The translations under genes and the position numbers were made by a program. Positions 1 through 9,682 of a stretch of 64,000 nt of DNA are shown piece after piece. The notes below the pieces were generated by a model, which searched no databases, was not told the DNA's origin, and saw nothing but the letters and a program-made list of their open reading frames with translations. This DNA is from Pseudomonas fluorescens (lineage in GTDB: Bacteria > Pseudomonadota > Gammaproteobacteria > Pseudomonadales > Pseudomonadaceae), in assembly GCF_902497745.1 (NCBI RefSeq), contig NZ_CABVHJ010000002.1:310001-374000 (forward strand), written 5' to 3'. Each line of letters starts with the position of its first letter. Positions within the stretch are counted from its first letter, which is position 1.

Positions 1-1
1 C

Positions 2-991
2 AACGCCATTACCCTCGACATGGTGCGCCTGCTGCAACAGCAGCTCGATGCCTGGGCGACTGACGCCGATGTTCACGCCGTGGTCCTGCGCGGTGCTGGT
101 GAAAAAGCCTTCTGTGCCGGTGGCGATATTCGTTCGCTGTACGACAGCTTCAAAAGCGGCGACACGCTGCACGAAGATTTCTTCGTCGAGGAATACGCCC
201 TCGACCTGACGATTCATCACTACCGCAAACCGGTGCTGGCGCTGATGGACGGATTTGTCCTCGGCGGCGGCATGGGTCTGGTGCAAGGCGCCGATCTGCG
301 CGTGGTCACCGAGAAGAGCCGTCTGGCGATGCCGGAAGTGGCCATCGGTTATTTCCCCGATGTCGGTGGCAGTTATTTCCTGCCGCGCATTCCCGGTGAG
401 CTGGGGATTTATCTGGGCGTCAGCGGCGTGCAGATTCGTGCCGCCGATGCGCTGTATTGCGGCCTCGCCGACTGGTATCTGGACAGCAGCAAACTGGCGC
501 TGCTCGACGAAAGACTCGATCAGATGGAGTGGCAGGACACGCCGCTGAAAGCCCTGCAAAACCTGCTGGCCAAGCACGCCGTGCAAACCTTGCCCGATGC
601 GCCACTTGAGGCTTTGCGCCCGGCCATCGACCATTTCTTCGCCCTGCCGGACGTGCCGAGCATGGTCGAACAATTGCGCGCGGTGACCGTCGCCGACAGC
701 CATGAGTGGGCGACCACCACCGCTGACCTGCTGGAAACCCGCTCACCGCTGGCCATGGCCGTTACTCTGGAGATGCTGCGTCGCGGCCGCCACTTGAGCC
801 TGGAACATTGCTTTGCGCTGGAACTGCATCTGGATCGCCAGTGGTTCAAGCGCGGCGACCTGATCGAAGGCGTCCGCGCCCTGCTGATCGACAAGGACAA
901 GACACCGCGCTGGAACCCGCCGACCCTCGCTGCGCTGGACGCTGCGCATGTCGCGAGTTTCTTCCACGAGTTTGCTGAGAGCGGGAGCTGA
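2..991 (+). CDS. 3-hydroxyisobutyryl-CoA hydrolase (5' end outside window)
   Basis: Crotonase-superfamily enzyme of valine breakdown that hydrolyses 3-hydroxyisobutyryl-CoA to 3-hydroxyisobutyrate and CoA in the cytoplasm. The window opens inside the gene: the frame is open from base 2 and already reads N-A-I-T-L-D, a normal crotonase N-terminal motif, so about 20-35 residues are missing. The oxyanion-hole stretch GGGMG is followed by MPEVAIGYFPDVGGSYFLP, which carries the Glu and Asp typical of HIBCH rather than the Glu/Glu pair of enoyl-CoA hydratases. The gene ends three bases before the start of an acyl-CoA dehydrogenase, fitting a valine-degradation operon. An ordinary enoyl-CoA hydratase is less likely because of the long C-terminal helical region. 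Confidence 0.88.
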   Translation, partial: NAITLDMVRLLQQQLDAWATDADVHAVVLRGAGEKAFCAGGDIRSLYDSFKSGDTLHEDFFVEEYALDLTIHHYRKPVLALMDGFVLGGGMGLVQGADLRVVTEKSRLAMPEVAIGYFPDVGGSYFLPRIPGELGIYLGVSGVQIRAADALYCGLADWYLDSSKLALLDERLDQMEWQDTPLKALQNLLAKHAVQTLPDAPLEALRPAIDHFFALPDVPSMVEQLRAVTVADSHEWATTTADLLETRSPLAMAVTLEMLRRGRHLSLEHCFALELHLDRQWFKRGDLIEGVRALLIDKDKTPRWNPPTLAALDAAHVASFFHEFAESGS

Positions 992-994
992 GCC

Positions 995-2146
995 ATGCAC
1001 GATCTCGAACTGACTGAAGAACAAGTGATGATCCGCGACATGGCCCGGGACTTTGCCCGTGGCGAAATCGCCCCACACGCGCAGGCCTGGGAAAAGGCTG
1101 GCTGGATTGACGACGCACTCGTGGCGAAGATGGGTGAATTGGGTTTGCTCGGCATGGTGGTGCCCGAGGAATGGGGTGGCACTTACGTCGATTACGTTGC
1201 CTACGCCTTGGCCGTGGAAGAGATTTCCGCCGGTGACGGCGCGACTGGCGCTTTCATGAGCATCCACAACTCGGTGGGTTGCGGCCCCGTGCTCAATTAC
1301 GGCAGCGAAGAACAGAAACAGACCTGGCTGGCGGATCTGGCCAGCGGTCAGACCATCGGCTGCTTCTGCCTGACCGAACCGCAGGCCGGTTCCGAAGCGC
1401 ACAACCTGCGCACTCGCGCCGAACTGCGTGACGGCCAGTGGGTCATCAACGGCGCCAAGCAATTTGTCAGCAACGGCAAACGGGCGAAGCTGGCGATCGT
1501 GTTTGCGGTGACTGATCCGGATCTGGGCAAGAAAGGTATTTCGGCGTTTCTGGTGCCTACCGATACTGCGGGTTTTATCGTTGATCGCACTGAACACAAG
1601 ATGGGCATCCGCGCTTCCGACACCTGCGCGGTGACGCTGAACAACTGCAGCATTCCCGAGGCCAATCTGCTCGGCGAGCGCGGCAAAGGCCTGGCGATTG
1701 CACTGTCCAACCTTGAAGGCGGACGTATTGGCATTGCGGCGCAGGCACTAGGTATCGCGCGTGCCGCGTTTGAAGCGGCGCTGGTGTATTCGCGTGACCG
1801 TATTCAGTTCGGCAAACCGATCAACGAACACCAGAGCATTGCCAACCTGCTGGCTGACATGCACATGCAGATCAACGCGGCGCGGCTGATGATCCTGCAT
1901 GCGGCGCGGCTGCGGACGGCGGGCAAACCGTGTTTGTCAGAGGCGTCGCAGGCCAAGCTGTTTGCCTCGGAAATGGCCGAGAAGGTTTGCTCGTCGGCGA
2001 TTCAGATTCATGGCGGGTACGGGTATCTGGAGGATTATCCGGTCGAGAAGTACTACCGCGATGCGCGGATTACCCAGATCTATGAAGGCTCGAGCGAGAT
2101 TCAGCGGATGGTGATTGCGCGGGAGTTGAAGAACTATCAGTTGTAA
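995..2146 (+). CDS. acyl-CoA dehydrogenase, probably isobutyryl-CoA dehydrogenase
   Basis: FAD-dependent acyl-CoA dehydrogenase of 383 residues, the usual length for short-chain members. It oxidises a short or branched acyl-CoA to the 2-enoyl-CoA and passes electrons to ETF. The order is helical N-domain, beta middle domain ([11 protein letters not shown], residues about 125-135) and helical C-domain. The sequence IYEGSSEIQ near the C-terminus supplies the probable catalytic Glu364. It follows the hydrolase gene after three bases and is certainly co-transcribed. Isobutyryl-CoA as substrate is inferred from that neighbour in the valine pathway; 2-methylbutyryl-CoA or butyryl-CoA cannot be excluded. 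The ATG has the purine-rich GAGCGGGAGCTGAGCC upstream. Confidence 0.87.
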   Translation: MHDLELTEEQVMIRDMARDFARGEIAPHAQAWEKAGWIDDALVAKMGELGLLGMVVPEEWGGTYVDYVAYALAVEEISAGDGATGAFMSIHNSVGCGPVLNYGSEEQKQTWLADLASGQTIGCFCLTEPQAGSEAHNLRTRAELRDGQWVINGAKQFVSNGKRAKLAIVFAVTDPDLGKKGISAFLVPTDTAGFIVDRTEHKMGIRASDTCAVTLNNCSIPEANLLGERGKGLAIALSNLEGGRIGIAAQALGIARAAFEAALVYSRDRIQFGKPINEHQSIANLLADMHMQINAARLMILHAARLRTAGKPCLSEASQAKLFASEMAEKVCSSAIQIHGGYGYLEDYPVEKYYRDARITQIYEGSSEIQRMVIARELKNYQL

Positions 2147-2162
2147 TGGTGTGGCCCCTTTT

Positions 2163-2364
2163 CCCTCACCCCAGCCCTCTCCCAGTGGGAGAGGGAGCCG
2201 ACCGAGGTGTATGGCGTCATACATCGACCTGAAAGACCGAGGCGATTATGGATTGGGTAAACCAGGTCGATCAGGGATTCAGTAAAGTTCTTTCAGGTCG
2301 GCGCAGATCATCAATATCCCCCAATCAGTCCCCTCTCCCTCCGGGAGAGGGTTAGGGTGAGGGG
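2163..2364. repeat. ~200 bp terminal-inverted-repeat element, copy 1
   Basis: Non-coding element bounded by inverted repeats, CCCTCACCCCAGCCCTCTCC on the left and GGGAGAGGGTTAGGGTGAGG on the right. Conserved internal blocks are CCGACCGAGGTGT, TCGACCTGAAA, CGATTATGGATT and CAGGTCGG. A second copy lies at 38573-38750. It carries no gene and lies in the gap between convergent genes (2147-2476), so it could also act as a bidirectional terminator. It looks like a non-autonomous mobile element. Confidence 0.75.
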
Positions 2365-2457
2365 CGCGAGCAGGCTCGCTCCCACAGAGATCTCCAGCGA
2401 ACACAGATTGTGTGAACGCCGAGAACCTCATGTGGGAGCGAGCCTGCTCGCGAAGGC
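2364..2457. repeat. REP pair, GTGGGAGCGAGC type, inverted
   Basis: Two facing copies of the REP palindrome, GCGAGCAGGCTCGCTCCCACA at its left and TGTGGGAGCGAGCCTGCTCG at its right, about 45 bases apart, directly abutting the terminal-inverted-repeat element. Together with that element they fill the gap between the two convergent operons. Confidence 0.85.
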
Positions 2458-2476
2458 GTCAGCTCAGGCACTACAT

Positions 2477-3250
2477 TTATTTGCCTTGGAATGCAGCCTC
2501 ACGCTTGGCAATAAACGCCGCCATCCCTTCCTTCTGATCCTGCGTGGCAAACGCCGCATGGAACACCCGACGCTCAAATCGCACGCCCTCGGTAAGGTTG
2601 ACTTCAAAGGCACGGTTCACGCTTTCCTTGATCATCATCGCAATCGGCAGCGACTTGCTGGCAATCACCGCCGCCACTTTCAACGCTTCATCCAACAACT
2701 CATCACTCGGCACGATCCGCGCGACAATCCCGCAACGCTCGGCTTCCACTGCATCAATCAAGCGCCCACTCAGGCACATTTCCATGGCTTTCGCCTTGCC
2801 CACGGCGCGGGTCAGGCGCTGGGTGCCGCCCATGCCCGGCAGCACACCGAGATTGATTTCCGGTTGACCGAATTTTGCGTTATCACCGGCTAGAATGAAA
2901 TCGCACATCAACGCCAACTCACAGCCACCGCCGAGGGCGAAACCGTTAACGGCGGCGATGATCGGCTTGCGCCGGTTGGCCACGCGATCGCTGTCGCTGA
3001 ACAGGTCGTCCATGTAGATCTGCGGGTAGGTCAGTTCGGCCATTTCTTTGATGTCGGCACCGGCGGCAAAGGCCTTTTTCGAACCGGTGAGGACGATGCA
3101 GCCGATGTTCGCGTCCGCTTCCAGCGCATCGAGTGCCTGGTTCACTTCGCTGACCAGAAGCGCATTCAGCGCGTTCAGCGCCTGCGGGCGGTTGAGGGTG
3201 ATCAGGCCAACGCGGCCGTGGGTTTCCAGCAGAATGGTTTCGTAAGTCAT
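2477..3250 (-). CDS. fadB1x: enoyl-CoA hydratase
   Basis: Crotonase of 257 residues that hydrates short-chain 2-enoyl-CoA to 3-hydroxyacyl-CoA. The catalytic glutamates are visible as Glu111 (GGGCELAL) and Glu131 ([11 protein letters not shown]), 20 residues apart as in classical hydratases. I chose the ATG at 3250 because AAGAAGGA lies eight bases upstream; a TTG two codons earlier is in frame but badly placed. It is the last gene of a minus-strand set (synthetase, 3-hydroxyacyl-CoA dehydrogenase, thiolase, acyl-CoA dehydrogenase, hydratase) that matches the P. putida fadDx-fadB2x-fadAx-acd-fadB1x group, which is used for short or branched acyl chains such as those from isoleucine or alcohols. 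The symbol is by that synteny. Confidence 0.88.
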   Translation of the reverse strand: MTYETILLETHGRVGLITLNRPQALNALNALLVSEVNQALDALEADANIGCIVLTGSKKAFAAGADIKEMAELTYPQIYMDDLFSDSDRVANRRKPIIAAVNGFALGGGCELALMCDFILAGDNAKFGQPEINLGVLPGMGGTQRLTRAVGKAKAMEMCLSGRLIDAVEAERCGIVARIVPSDELLDEALKVAAVIASKSLPIAMMIKESVNRAFEVNLTEGVRFERRVFHAAFATQDQKEGMAAFIAKREAAFQGK

Positions 3251-3264
3251 AAACAAATTCCTTC

Positions 3265-4392
3265 TTAAAGATTGCGCGAAATGACCATGCGCTGAATGTC
3301 GCTGGTGCCTTCGTAGATCTGGCAGACACGCACATCGCGGTAGATGCGCTCCAGCGGGAAGTCGTTGAGGTAACCGTAACCGCCGAGGGTTTGCAACGCC
3401 ATCGAACAGACCTTCTCGGCCATTTCCGAAGCGAACAGTTTGGCCATCGACGCCTCGACCAGTGCTGGTTGACCGCTGTCACGCAGAGCGGCGGCGTAAT
3501 GCACCATCTGCCGGGCGACGGCGATCTGTGTGGCCATGTCGGCCAAGCGGAAGGCCACGGCCTGATGCTCGATGATCGGCTTGCCGAAGGTGTCGCGTTC
3601 ACGGGCATAATCGCGCGCCGCTTCAAATGCGGCGCGGGCCATGCCCACCGATTGCGACGCGATGCCGACGCGGCCGCCTTCAAGGTTGGCCAGGGCGATC
3701 TTGTAGCCCTCGCCCTCCTCACCCAAGCGGTTGGCCACCGGCACTTTCACATCTTCGAAAAGAATCTGGCAGGTGTCGGAGGCGTGCTGGCCGAGCTTGT
3801 CTTCGACGCGAGCGACTTTATAGCCTGGCAAATCGGTCGGCACGATAAACGCGCTGATGCCGCGCTTGCCGGCACTCGGATCGGTGACCGCAAACACAAT
3901 CACGATCCCGGCGTTTTGCCCGGAAGTGATGAACTGTTTGCAGCCGTTCAGCACGTAGTGATCACCTTCCAGCCGTGCCCGGGTTTTCAGGCTGCTGGCA
4001 TCGGAACCGGCTTGCGGTTCGGTCAGCGCAAATGCGCCGAGCATGGCGCCGCTGGCCAAGGGTTTGAGGAAGCGTTCGCGCTGATCGTCGTTGCCGAACT
4101 TGAGGATCGGCACGCAGCCGACCGAGTTGTGCACGCTCATGATCGTCGAGCAGGCGCCGTCGCCGGCGGCGATTTCTTCCAGGGCCATGGCATACGCCAG
4201 GTAGCCAGTGTCGCAGCCGCCCCACTGCTCCGGCACGAGCATGCCGAAGAAGCCCAGCTCAGCCATCTGGCCGATGGCTTCCTTGGGAAAACGGTGCTCG
4301 CGATCCCACTCGGCGGCGAACGGTTTCAGGCGTTCCTCGGCGAACTGCCGGGCCATGTCGCGGATCTGGGTTTGGTCTTCGTTGGGAATCAT
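3265..4392 (-). CDS. short/branched-chain acyl-CoA dehydrogenase
   Basis: Flavoprotein of 375 residues, typical of the butyryl/2-methylbutyryl-CoA dehydrogenase group. [13 protein letters not shown] marks the middle domain and IYEGTSDIQ near the end gives the probable catalytic Glu361. It lies 14 bases upstream of the enoyl-CoA hydratase and supplies its 2-enoyl-CoA substrate. A REP pair separates it from the thiolase gene upstream, so its transcription may be partly uncoupled from the first three operon genes. It resembles the 995-2146 enzyme in layout but is clearly a separate paralogue. The exact chain preference cannot be read from the sequence. Confidence 0.88.
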   Translation of the reverse strand: MIPNEDQTQIRDMARQFAEERLKPFAAEWDREHRFPKEAIGQMAELGFFGMLVPEQWGGCDTGYLAYAMALEEIAAGDGACSTIMSVHNSVGCVPILKFGNDDQRERFLKPLASGAMLGAFALTEPQAGSDASSLKTRARLEGDHYVLNGCKQFITSGQNAGIVIVFAVTDPSAGKRGISAFIVPTDLPGYKVARVEDKLGQHASDTCQILFEDVKVPVANRLGEEGEGYKIALANLEGGRVGIASQSVGMARAAFEAARDYARERDTFGKPIIEHQAVAFRLADMATQIAVARQMVHYAAALRDSGQPALVEASMAKLFASEMAEKVCSMALQTLGGYGYLNDFPLERIYRDVRVCQIYEGTSDIQRMVISRNL

Positions 4393-4425
4393 GGTGAATC
4401 CTTACTTCAGGTTCAGACACAAATC

Positions 4426-4518
4426 CTGTGGGAGCGAGCTTGCTCGCGAAAGCGGTATGTCATTCAACTTCGATGTTGGCTGACACGATGCCTTCGCGAG
4501 CAAGCTCGCTCCCACAGG
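4426..4518. repeat. REP pair inside the acyl-CoA operon
   Basis: CTGTGGGAGCGAGCTTGCTC at the left and CGAGCAAGCTCGCTCCCACA at the right form an inverted pair about 40 bases apart. The pair sits between two co-directional operon genes (thiolase and acyl-CoA dehydrogenase), where the transcript could fold into a long hairpin. Confidence 0.85.
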
Positions 4519-4532
4519 GATTGGCGTTTGTT

Positions 4533-5726
4533 TCAATACACGCATTCAACAGCCATGGCCGTGGCTTCACCGCCGCCGATGCAGATCGCCGCGATGCCGC
4601 GCTTCTGCTTTCTCTGGCGCAGTGCCGAGAGCAACGTCACCAGAATCCGCGCACCCGACGCACCGATCGGATGGCCCAGCGCACAGGCACCGCCATGCAC
4701 ATTCAACTTGTCATGAGGGATTTCCAGGTGCGTCATCGCCGCCATGCCCACCACGGCAAACGCCTCGTTGACCTCAAACAGATCGACATCACCCAGCGAC
4801 CAACCGGTTTTCTTGATCAGCTTCTTGATCGCACCAATCGGCGCCACCGGGAACAGGCCCGGGGTATCAGCAAACGCGGCGTGACCATGAATCACCGCCA
4901 ACGGTTTCAGCCCCAGCTTCTGCGCTTGCGACTGACGCATCAGCACCAGCGCCGCCGCACCGTCAGAAATCGAACTGGAATTCGCTGCCGTGACCGTGCC
5001 GCCTTCGCGGAACGCCGGTTTCAGCGAGGCAATCTTGTCCAGTTTGGCTTTCGGCGGTTGCTCGTCATGGCTGATCAGCACTTGCTCTTTGCCGACGGTC
5101 ACGGTCAGCGGGACGATTTCGTCCTTGAAGCTGCCGTCCTTGATCGCCTGCTGTGCGCGGGTGGTCGAGGCGATGGCAAAAGCGTCCTGCGCCTCACGGC
5201 TGAAGCTATTGGTTTCGGCGCAATCCTCGGCGAAGGTGCCCATCAGGCGCCCTTTGTCGTAAGCGTCTTCAAGGCCATCGAGGAACATCGAGTCGAGCAC
5301 ACGGCCATGGCCCATGCGGTAACCGGCGCGGGCACGATCCAGCAGGTATGGCGAGTTGGACATGCTTTCCATGCCACCGGCGATCACCACATCGGCGCTG
5401 CCAGCGATCAGCATATCGTGGGCGAGAATCGTAGTTTCCATGCCCGAGCCGCACATCTTGTTGACCGTGGTGCAACGGGTCGATTTATCCAGCCCGGCGC
5501 CCAACGCAGCCTGACGCGCAGGCGCCTGACCGAGGCCCGCAGGCAATACGCAACCGAACAACACTTCATCGACTGCATCGCTGGCGACACCGGCGCGCTC
5601 AACCGCTGCCTTGATCGCTGCAGCACCGAGTTGCGGTGCGGTGAGGCTTTTCAGTTCGCCCTGAAAACCACCCATGGGCGTGCGCACGGCGCTGACGATA
5701 ACAATCGGATCGTTGGAAATAGTCAT
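4533..5726 (-). CDS. fadAx: acetyl-CoA C-acyltransferase (thiolase)
   Basis: Thiolase of 397 residues that splits a 3-ketoacyl-CoA with CoA as the last step of the pathway. The nucleophilic cysteine is Cys92 in NKMCGSGM, the catalytic His is in GGACALGHPIGASGAR, and the second Cys is in CIGGGEATAM near the C-terminus. The length and all three motifs are normal. It follows the SDR dehydrogenase by 12 bases, with AGGAGG just upstream of its ATG. A biosynthetic acetoacetyl-CoA thiolase would look similar; the operon points to catabolism. Confidence 0.9.
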   Translation of the reverse strand: MTISNDPIVIVSAVRTPMGGFQGELKSLTAPQLGAAAIKAAVERAGVASDAVDEVLFGCVLPAGLGQAPARQAALGAGLDKSTRCTTVNKMCGSGMETTILAHDMLIAGSADVVIAGGMESMSNSPYLLDRARAGYRMGHGRVLDSMFLDGLEDAYDKGRLMGTFAEDCAETNSFSREAQDAFAIASTTRAQQAIKDGSFKDEIVPLTVTVGKEQVLISHDEQPPKAKLDKIASLKPAFREGGTVTAANSSSISDGAAALVLMRQSQAQKLGLKPLAVIHGHAAFADTPGLFPVAPIGAIKKLIKKTGWSLGDVDLFEVNEAFAVVGMAAMTHLEIPHDKLNVHGGACALGHPIGASGARILVTLLSALRQRKQKRGIAAICIGGGEATAMAVECVY

Positions 5727-5738
5727 GACAAATCCTCC

Positions 5739-6500
5739 TTACTTGGCGGCCATGCGCAAGGCACCGTCGAGACGGATCACCTCGCCGTTGAGCATGCTGT
5801 TTTCGATGATATGCCGAACCAGCGCCGCGTACTCGGCAGGCTTGCCCAGACGCGGCGGGAACGGTACACCGGCGGCTAGCGAATCGCGGACTTCCGGGGT
5901 CATGCCAGCCATCATCGGCGTTTCGAAAATGCCCGGGGCGATGGTCATCACGCGAACTCCGAAACGCGCCAGTTCGCGGGCGGCCGGCAGGGTCAGGCTG
6001 GCGATCGCGCCTTTGGAGGCGGAGTACGCCGCTTGACCGATCTGGCCGTCGAACGCCGCGACAGATGCAGTGTTGATGATCACTCCGCGTTCGCCATCGG
6101 CATTTGCCTCGGATTCGGCAATCGCCGCAGCGGCCAGACGCAGCATGTTGAAGCTGCCGATCAGGTTGACGTTGATCACCTGAGCAAAACTGCTAAGCGC
6201 ATGCGGGCCGTTCTTGCCGAGGATCTTCTCGCCACGGACGATGCCGGCGCAGTTGACCAGACCGTTTAGGCTGCCAAAGGCTGCGACGGTCGCCTGCACG
6301 GCGGCTTCGGCAGCGGCTTCGTTGCTGATATCGGCAACGACGCTTTGCGCGCCAAGACGCTGAGCCTGAGCGGCCACGGCTTCGGCGTTCATGTCCACCA
6401 GCATCACTTTGGCGCCGGCACTCACCAGCAACTCAGCGGTGGCGGCACCAAGGCCAGACGCGCCGCCGGTGACGATAAAAACCTTGTTCTCGATCTGCAT
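5739..6500 (-). CDS. fadB2x: 3-hydroxyacyl-CoA dehydrogenase, type-2 (SDR family)
   Basis: Short-chain dehydrogenase/reductase of 253 residues, similar in layout to human HSD17B10, which oxidises short 3-hydroxyacyl-CoAs with NAD. The Rossmann motif TGGASGLG is at residues 11-18, the catalytic Ser146 is in INTASVAAF, and YSASK gives Tyr159 and Lys163. I start it at the ATG at 6500, preceded by CAGGAAATACAGTC; the frame is open further upstream but that part overlaps the synthetase gene and has no SDR sequence. It lies 16 bases after the synthetase and 12 before the thiolase. Confidence 0.88.
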   Translation of the reverse strand: MQIENKVFIVTGGASGLGAATAELLVSAGAKVMLVDMNAEAVAAQAQRLGAQSVVADISNEAAAEAAVQATVAAFGSLNGLVNCAGIVRGEKILGKNGPHALSSFAQVINVNLIGSFNMLRLAAAAIAESEANADGERGVIINTASVAAFDGQIGQAAYSASKGAIASLTLPAARELARFGVRVMTIAPGIFETPMMAGMTPEVRDSLAAGVPFPPRLGKPAEYAALVRHIIENSMLNGEVIRLDGALRMAAK

Positions 6501-6516
6501 GACTGTATTTCCTGAT

Positions 6517-8181
6517 TCAAGCTGAAACGTTATGCGCCGCAGCCTCTTGAGCCTTGGCGATTTCCTGGTTGCGCAAGATAAAGCGCTGCAATTTGCCGCT
6601 TGGGGTCTTGGGCAATTCGCTGACAAATTCGATTTCACGCGGGTACGAATGCGCGGCCAGACGTTTGCGCACATGTTGGCGCAGCTCTTCGGCCAACTCC
6701 GGCGCGGCGCGGTATTGCGCACTCAATACGACAAAAGCTTTGACCAGCTCGGTGCGTTCAGGATCGGGTTTGCCGACCACCGCTGCTTCGACCACCGCCG
6801 GGTGTTCGATCAGCGCGCTTTCCACGTCGAACGGGCCGACGCGGTAGCCGGAGGTGGTGATCACGTCATCGCTGCGACCGACGAAGCTGATGCTGCCGTC
6901 CGGGTTCCATTCCACGGTGTCGCCGCTCAGGTAGTAATCGCCGACGAACGCCTTGGTCGGCGCGCCTTCGTAACCGCCGAACCAGCACATCGGCGATTGC
7001 GGTCGGTCGATGGCGAGGATGCCCGGCTGGCCGACGCCAAGTTCGTTGTATTGGTCGTCGAGCACGACGATGCGGTGGCCCGGCGAGGCGAAACCGGCGG
7101 CGCCGACGTGTACCGGATGGTCGAGGCCGTGGTGGTTGCACAGGACCATGCCCAGTTCGGTCTGGCCGTAATGGTCGTGGATGACCACGTCGAGGTTGTC
7201 GGCGAACCACCGGATCACTTCCGGATTCAGCGGTTCACCGGCGCTGCTGACGATGCGCAATTTGCCTTTGATCGACTTGGCGAACTCATCGCCGCCGGCA
7301 ATCAACAAACGATAAGCCGTTGGCGAACCGGTGAGGTTGGTGATGCTGTACTTGTTGATCACCCGGCAGGTGCTTTCGAGGGTGAACGGGCCATCGTAAA
7401 AGGTGATCGGGTGGCCCATCGACAACGGCCCGGTGACGCCGAAATAAATGCCGTAGGCCCAGCCCGGATCGGCGACGTTCCAGAACGAATCTTCCGGGCG
7501 CAGATCAACGGCGTCGCGGGTGTAGCTCTGGAAGGCGACGATAGCTTTGAGTGGCACCGACAGCGCTTTCGACGGGCCGGTGGTGCCCGAGGTGAACATA
7601 AGCAAAAACGGGTCTTCACCAGTCAGCAGTACCGGTTCGCAGACGCTGGAATGGTTGGCCAGTTCGGCCCAGAAACTGAAATCACCACGGACAATGCCCT
7701 GGCCTTTCGCGCCGCCGACGGTGACGAGGGTCGGGCAATCGGCGACTTCAGCGAGTTTCGGCCGGTTGACCGCGTCGGTGACCACGACTTTGGCGCCGGA
7801 GCTGTTCAGGCGATGTTCGAGGGCTTTCGGGCCGAACGCGGTGAACAGCGGCTGATACACCGCGCCAATGCGCCAGGTGGCCAACACAGTGATGAGCAAT
7901 TCGGTATTGCGCGGCAGCAGGCCGGCGACCTTGTCACCCTTCTGCACGCCCTGGGCGAGGAGGAAATTGGCGAAGCGCGCGGCTTTGTCTTGCAGATCGC
8001 TGAAGGTGTACGTCGCACTGGCGCCATCGCGGCCTTCCCAGAACAGCGCAATGCGCCCCGGCAAGGCGTGGCGGTCGCAGCATTCGACGCAGGCGTTGAG
8101 CGCCTCAAGCGTACCGCTGAGCGCGGCATCCACGGTGTGCTGATAGTTGAACTGTGCGGTGGCAGACAAGTAATCGCGCAT
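6517..8181 (-). CDS. fadDx: acyl-CoA synthetase (AMP-forming)
   Basis: ANL-superfamily ligase of 554 residues that activates a fatty or branched acid to its CoA ester with ATP. The P-loop-like motif [10 protein letters not shown], the A5-type stretch [29 protein letters not shown] and the C-terminal lysine motif [10 protein letters not shown] are all present and in order. The start at 8181 has AGAGGG upstream; the frame continues 27 codons further but without family sequence. It is the first gene of the minus-strand fad operon, and the AraC-type gene upstream is on the same strand. Medium or short acids are likely substrates; the real one is unknown. Confidence 0.87.
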   Translation of the reverse strand: MRDYLSATAQFNYQHTVDAALSGTLEALNACVECCDRHALPGRIALFWEGRDGASATYTFSDLQDKAARFANFLLAQGVQKGDKVAGLLPRNTELLITVLATWRIGAVYQPLFTAFGPKALEHRLNSSGAKVVVTDAVNRPKLAEVADCPTLVTVGGAKGQGIVRGDFSFWAELANHSSVCEPVLLTGEDPFLLMFTSGTTGPSKALSVPLKAIVAFQSYTRDAVDLRPEDSFWNVADPGWAYGIYFGVTGPLSMGHPITFYDGPFTLESTCRVINKYSITNLTGSPTAYRLLIAGGDEFAKSIKGKLRIVSSAGEPLNPEVIRWFADNLDVVIHDHYGQTELGMVLCNHHGLDHPVHVGAAGFASPGHRIVVLDDQYNELGVGQPGILAIDRPQSPMCWFGGYEGAPTKAFVGDYYLSGDTVEWNPDGSISFVGRSDDVITTSGYRVGPFDVESALIEHPAVVEAAVVGKPDPERTELVKAFVVLSAQYRAAPELAEELRQHVRKRLAAHSYPREIEFVSELPKTPSGKLQRFILRNQEIAKAQEAAAHNVSA

Positions 8182-8313
8182 TGCCAGAATCCCTCTGTTT
8201 TTTATTAGGCTGGGAAGCGTAAACAACAGGGAGATAGTCGCGCTGCGGGGCGGCGGCGGCAATGGTCAAAGCTATCAATGTGGCTGACTGGTTTGGCCAT
8301 GCCCTGCCACACC

Positions 8314-8374
8314 GATCGTTCCCATGCTCTGCGTGGGAACGATCAAATGTGGGAGCGAGCTTGCTCGCGAAGAG
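8314..8374. repeat. GATCGTTCCCA inverted repeat plus single REP
   Basis: GATCGTTCCCA (8314-8324) and TGGGAACGATC (8334-8344) form an 11-bp perfect inverted repeat with a 9-base loop. A single GTGGGAGCGAGCTTGCTCGCG REP follows. Both lie just after the AraC-type gene stop and could terminate its transcript before fadDx. Confidence 0.7.
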
Positions 8375-8380
8375 GCCCTT

Positions 8381-9397
8381 TCAGACAACCTCATTCAGGA
8401 TCAGCTGGCGGTAGTGGCCAGGATTGGACCCCGACCACTTGCGGAACGCCTTGTAGAACGAGCTCGCGTCGGCAAATCCCAATCGGCTGGCAATCTCGAC
8501 AAAACTGATCGACGGCTCAGCCAGCCAGCTAATCGCCAGTTCCTTGCGCACGCTGTCCTTCAGACCCTGATAGGTCTGCCCTTCTTCCGCCAAGCGTCGG
8601 CGCAAGGTCGAAGCGGACATGCACAACTGCTGGGCCAAGGCTTCGGTTTCCGGCCAATGTTCAGCCGGCAGTTGCCGCAGGTCGTGCTTGATCCGACTGG
8701 CGAGGCTTTCCGGGTCGCGGTACTTGACCAGAATGTTGGCCGGGGCGTGGGCGAGAAAGCGCTTCAACTCCTCGACGCTGCGCTTGATCGGCAGGTCGAG
8801 GCAATCGGCAGAAATAATCATTCGAGTACGCGGCCGCTCAAAACGCAGATTTTCCGAGAACATCACCCGGTAATCATCGGTGAAGTCCGGCGCCGCGCAG
8901 CGCAGTTCAATGGCCAGAATCGGAATCCTCCGCCCGGCCAGCCAGCACGCGACGCCGTGGACGATCATCCAGTAGGTGAAGTAAGTGAACGCGCGGCGTG
9001 GATCGGGGGCGTCCTCCAGCAGGACGATTTCCGCCAGACTTTGCTGGTGCACCAGTTGCGCCGGCATGCGCTCAAGCATCAATGACAGAAAGCTCAAACC
9101 CGTGCTCAAACCCGCCGCCAATGTCGGTTGCGCCATCGCACTGCGGCACAGGAACTCAAGGCTGCCGGACTTGAGCTTGCGCGGATCCATGCCAAAAAAC
9201 TCGTCATCACCGCGCCGGGCCAGCAGGCGCCAGAGCTTTGCGTACTGCGAGGCCGGCACCCGGCCGTGCTCGGTGTGCAGCAACGCCGGATCAATCCCGA
9301 CCTTGTGCAAGACCTCTTCGGTGGCTGCGCCCGGGGCACAACTTTGCAGCAGCGCTTCACGCACCAGTTGAACGGCGATGGTGTCTTTTTCCGACAT
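8381..9397 (-). CDS. AraC-family transcriptional regulator
   Basis: Regulator of 338 residues. The N-terminal part (about 20-200) resembles the arabinose-binding-like domain found in Pseudomonas regulators of fatty-acid and alcohol genes. The C-terminal 100 residues hold the two helix-turn-helix motifs (MSASTLRRRLAEEGQT and IASRLGFADASSFYKAFRKW). It lies directly upstream of fadDx on the same strand, 200 bases away, and is the natural activator of the fad operon; that is inference from position. REP DNA fills most of the gap between the two. The effector is unknown but may be an acid or acyl-CoA of the pathway. Confidence 0.85.
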   Translation of the reverse strand: MSEKDTIAVQLVREALLQSCAPGAATEEVLHKVGIDPALLHTEHGRVPASQYAKLWRLLARRGDDEFFGMDPRKLKSGSLEFLCRSAMAQPTLAAGLSTGLSFLSLMLERMPAQLVHQQSLAEIVLLEDAPDPRRAFTYFTYWMIVHGVACWLAGRRIPILAIELRCAAPDFTDDYRVMFSENLRFERPRTRMIISADCLDLPIKRSVEELKRFLAHAPANILVKYRDPESLASRIKHDLRQLPAEHWPETEALAQQLCMSASTLRRRLAEEGQTYQGLKDSVRKELAISWLAEPSISFVEIASRLGFADASSFYKAFRKWSGSNPGHYRQLILNEVV

Positions 9398-9460
9398 GGA
9401 GCGCGGCGAACCTTGTTGTTTTGGGTGGCAGGCATATTACCGCAACCAACGCGAATCCCG

Positions 9461-9539
9461 TGTAGGAGCTGCCGAAGGCTGCGATCTTTTGATTCTAAAA
9501 ACCAAGATCAAGAGATCGCAGCCTTCGGCAGCTCCTACA
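9461..9539. repeat. REP pair, TGTAGGAGCTGCCGAAGGC type
   Basis: TGTAGGAGCTGCCGAAGGCT and its complement face each other with about 20 bases between, giving a near-perfect long hairpin. It lies between the divergent AraC-type gene and the efe operon, so it is unlikely to be a terminator here. Confidence 0.88.
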
Positions 9540-9622
9540 AAGTTCCGGTGTCACCTGCATGAGAATGGTTGTTCTTTAACTTGTTCAGCTTTTGTTCAGG
9601 TTTATGTCAATCAATGTCATGT

Positions 9623-9641
9623 GAGAATGACTTTCATTATG
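9623..9641 (+). promoter_or_regulatory. Fur-box-like operator upstream of efeU
   Basis: GAGAATGACTTTCATTATG matches the 19-base Fur consensus GATAATGATAATCATTATC at 14 positions, centred about 50 bases before the efeU start. It predicts iron-dependent repression of the whole efe operon. Confidence 0.65.
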
Positions 9642-9682
9642 TTACAACTTGTAACCTCTTCGAATGACTTGTTGGATGCCTA

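Noticed and set aside
6532-8208. Open frame of 558 codons on the plus strand
   Set aside because: Antisense to the acyl-CoA synthetase gene; no family sequence.
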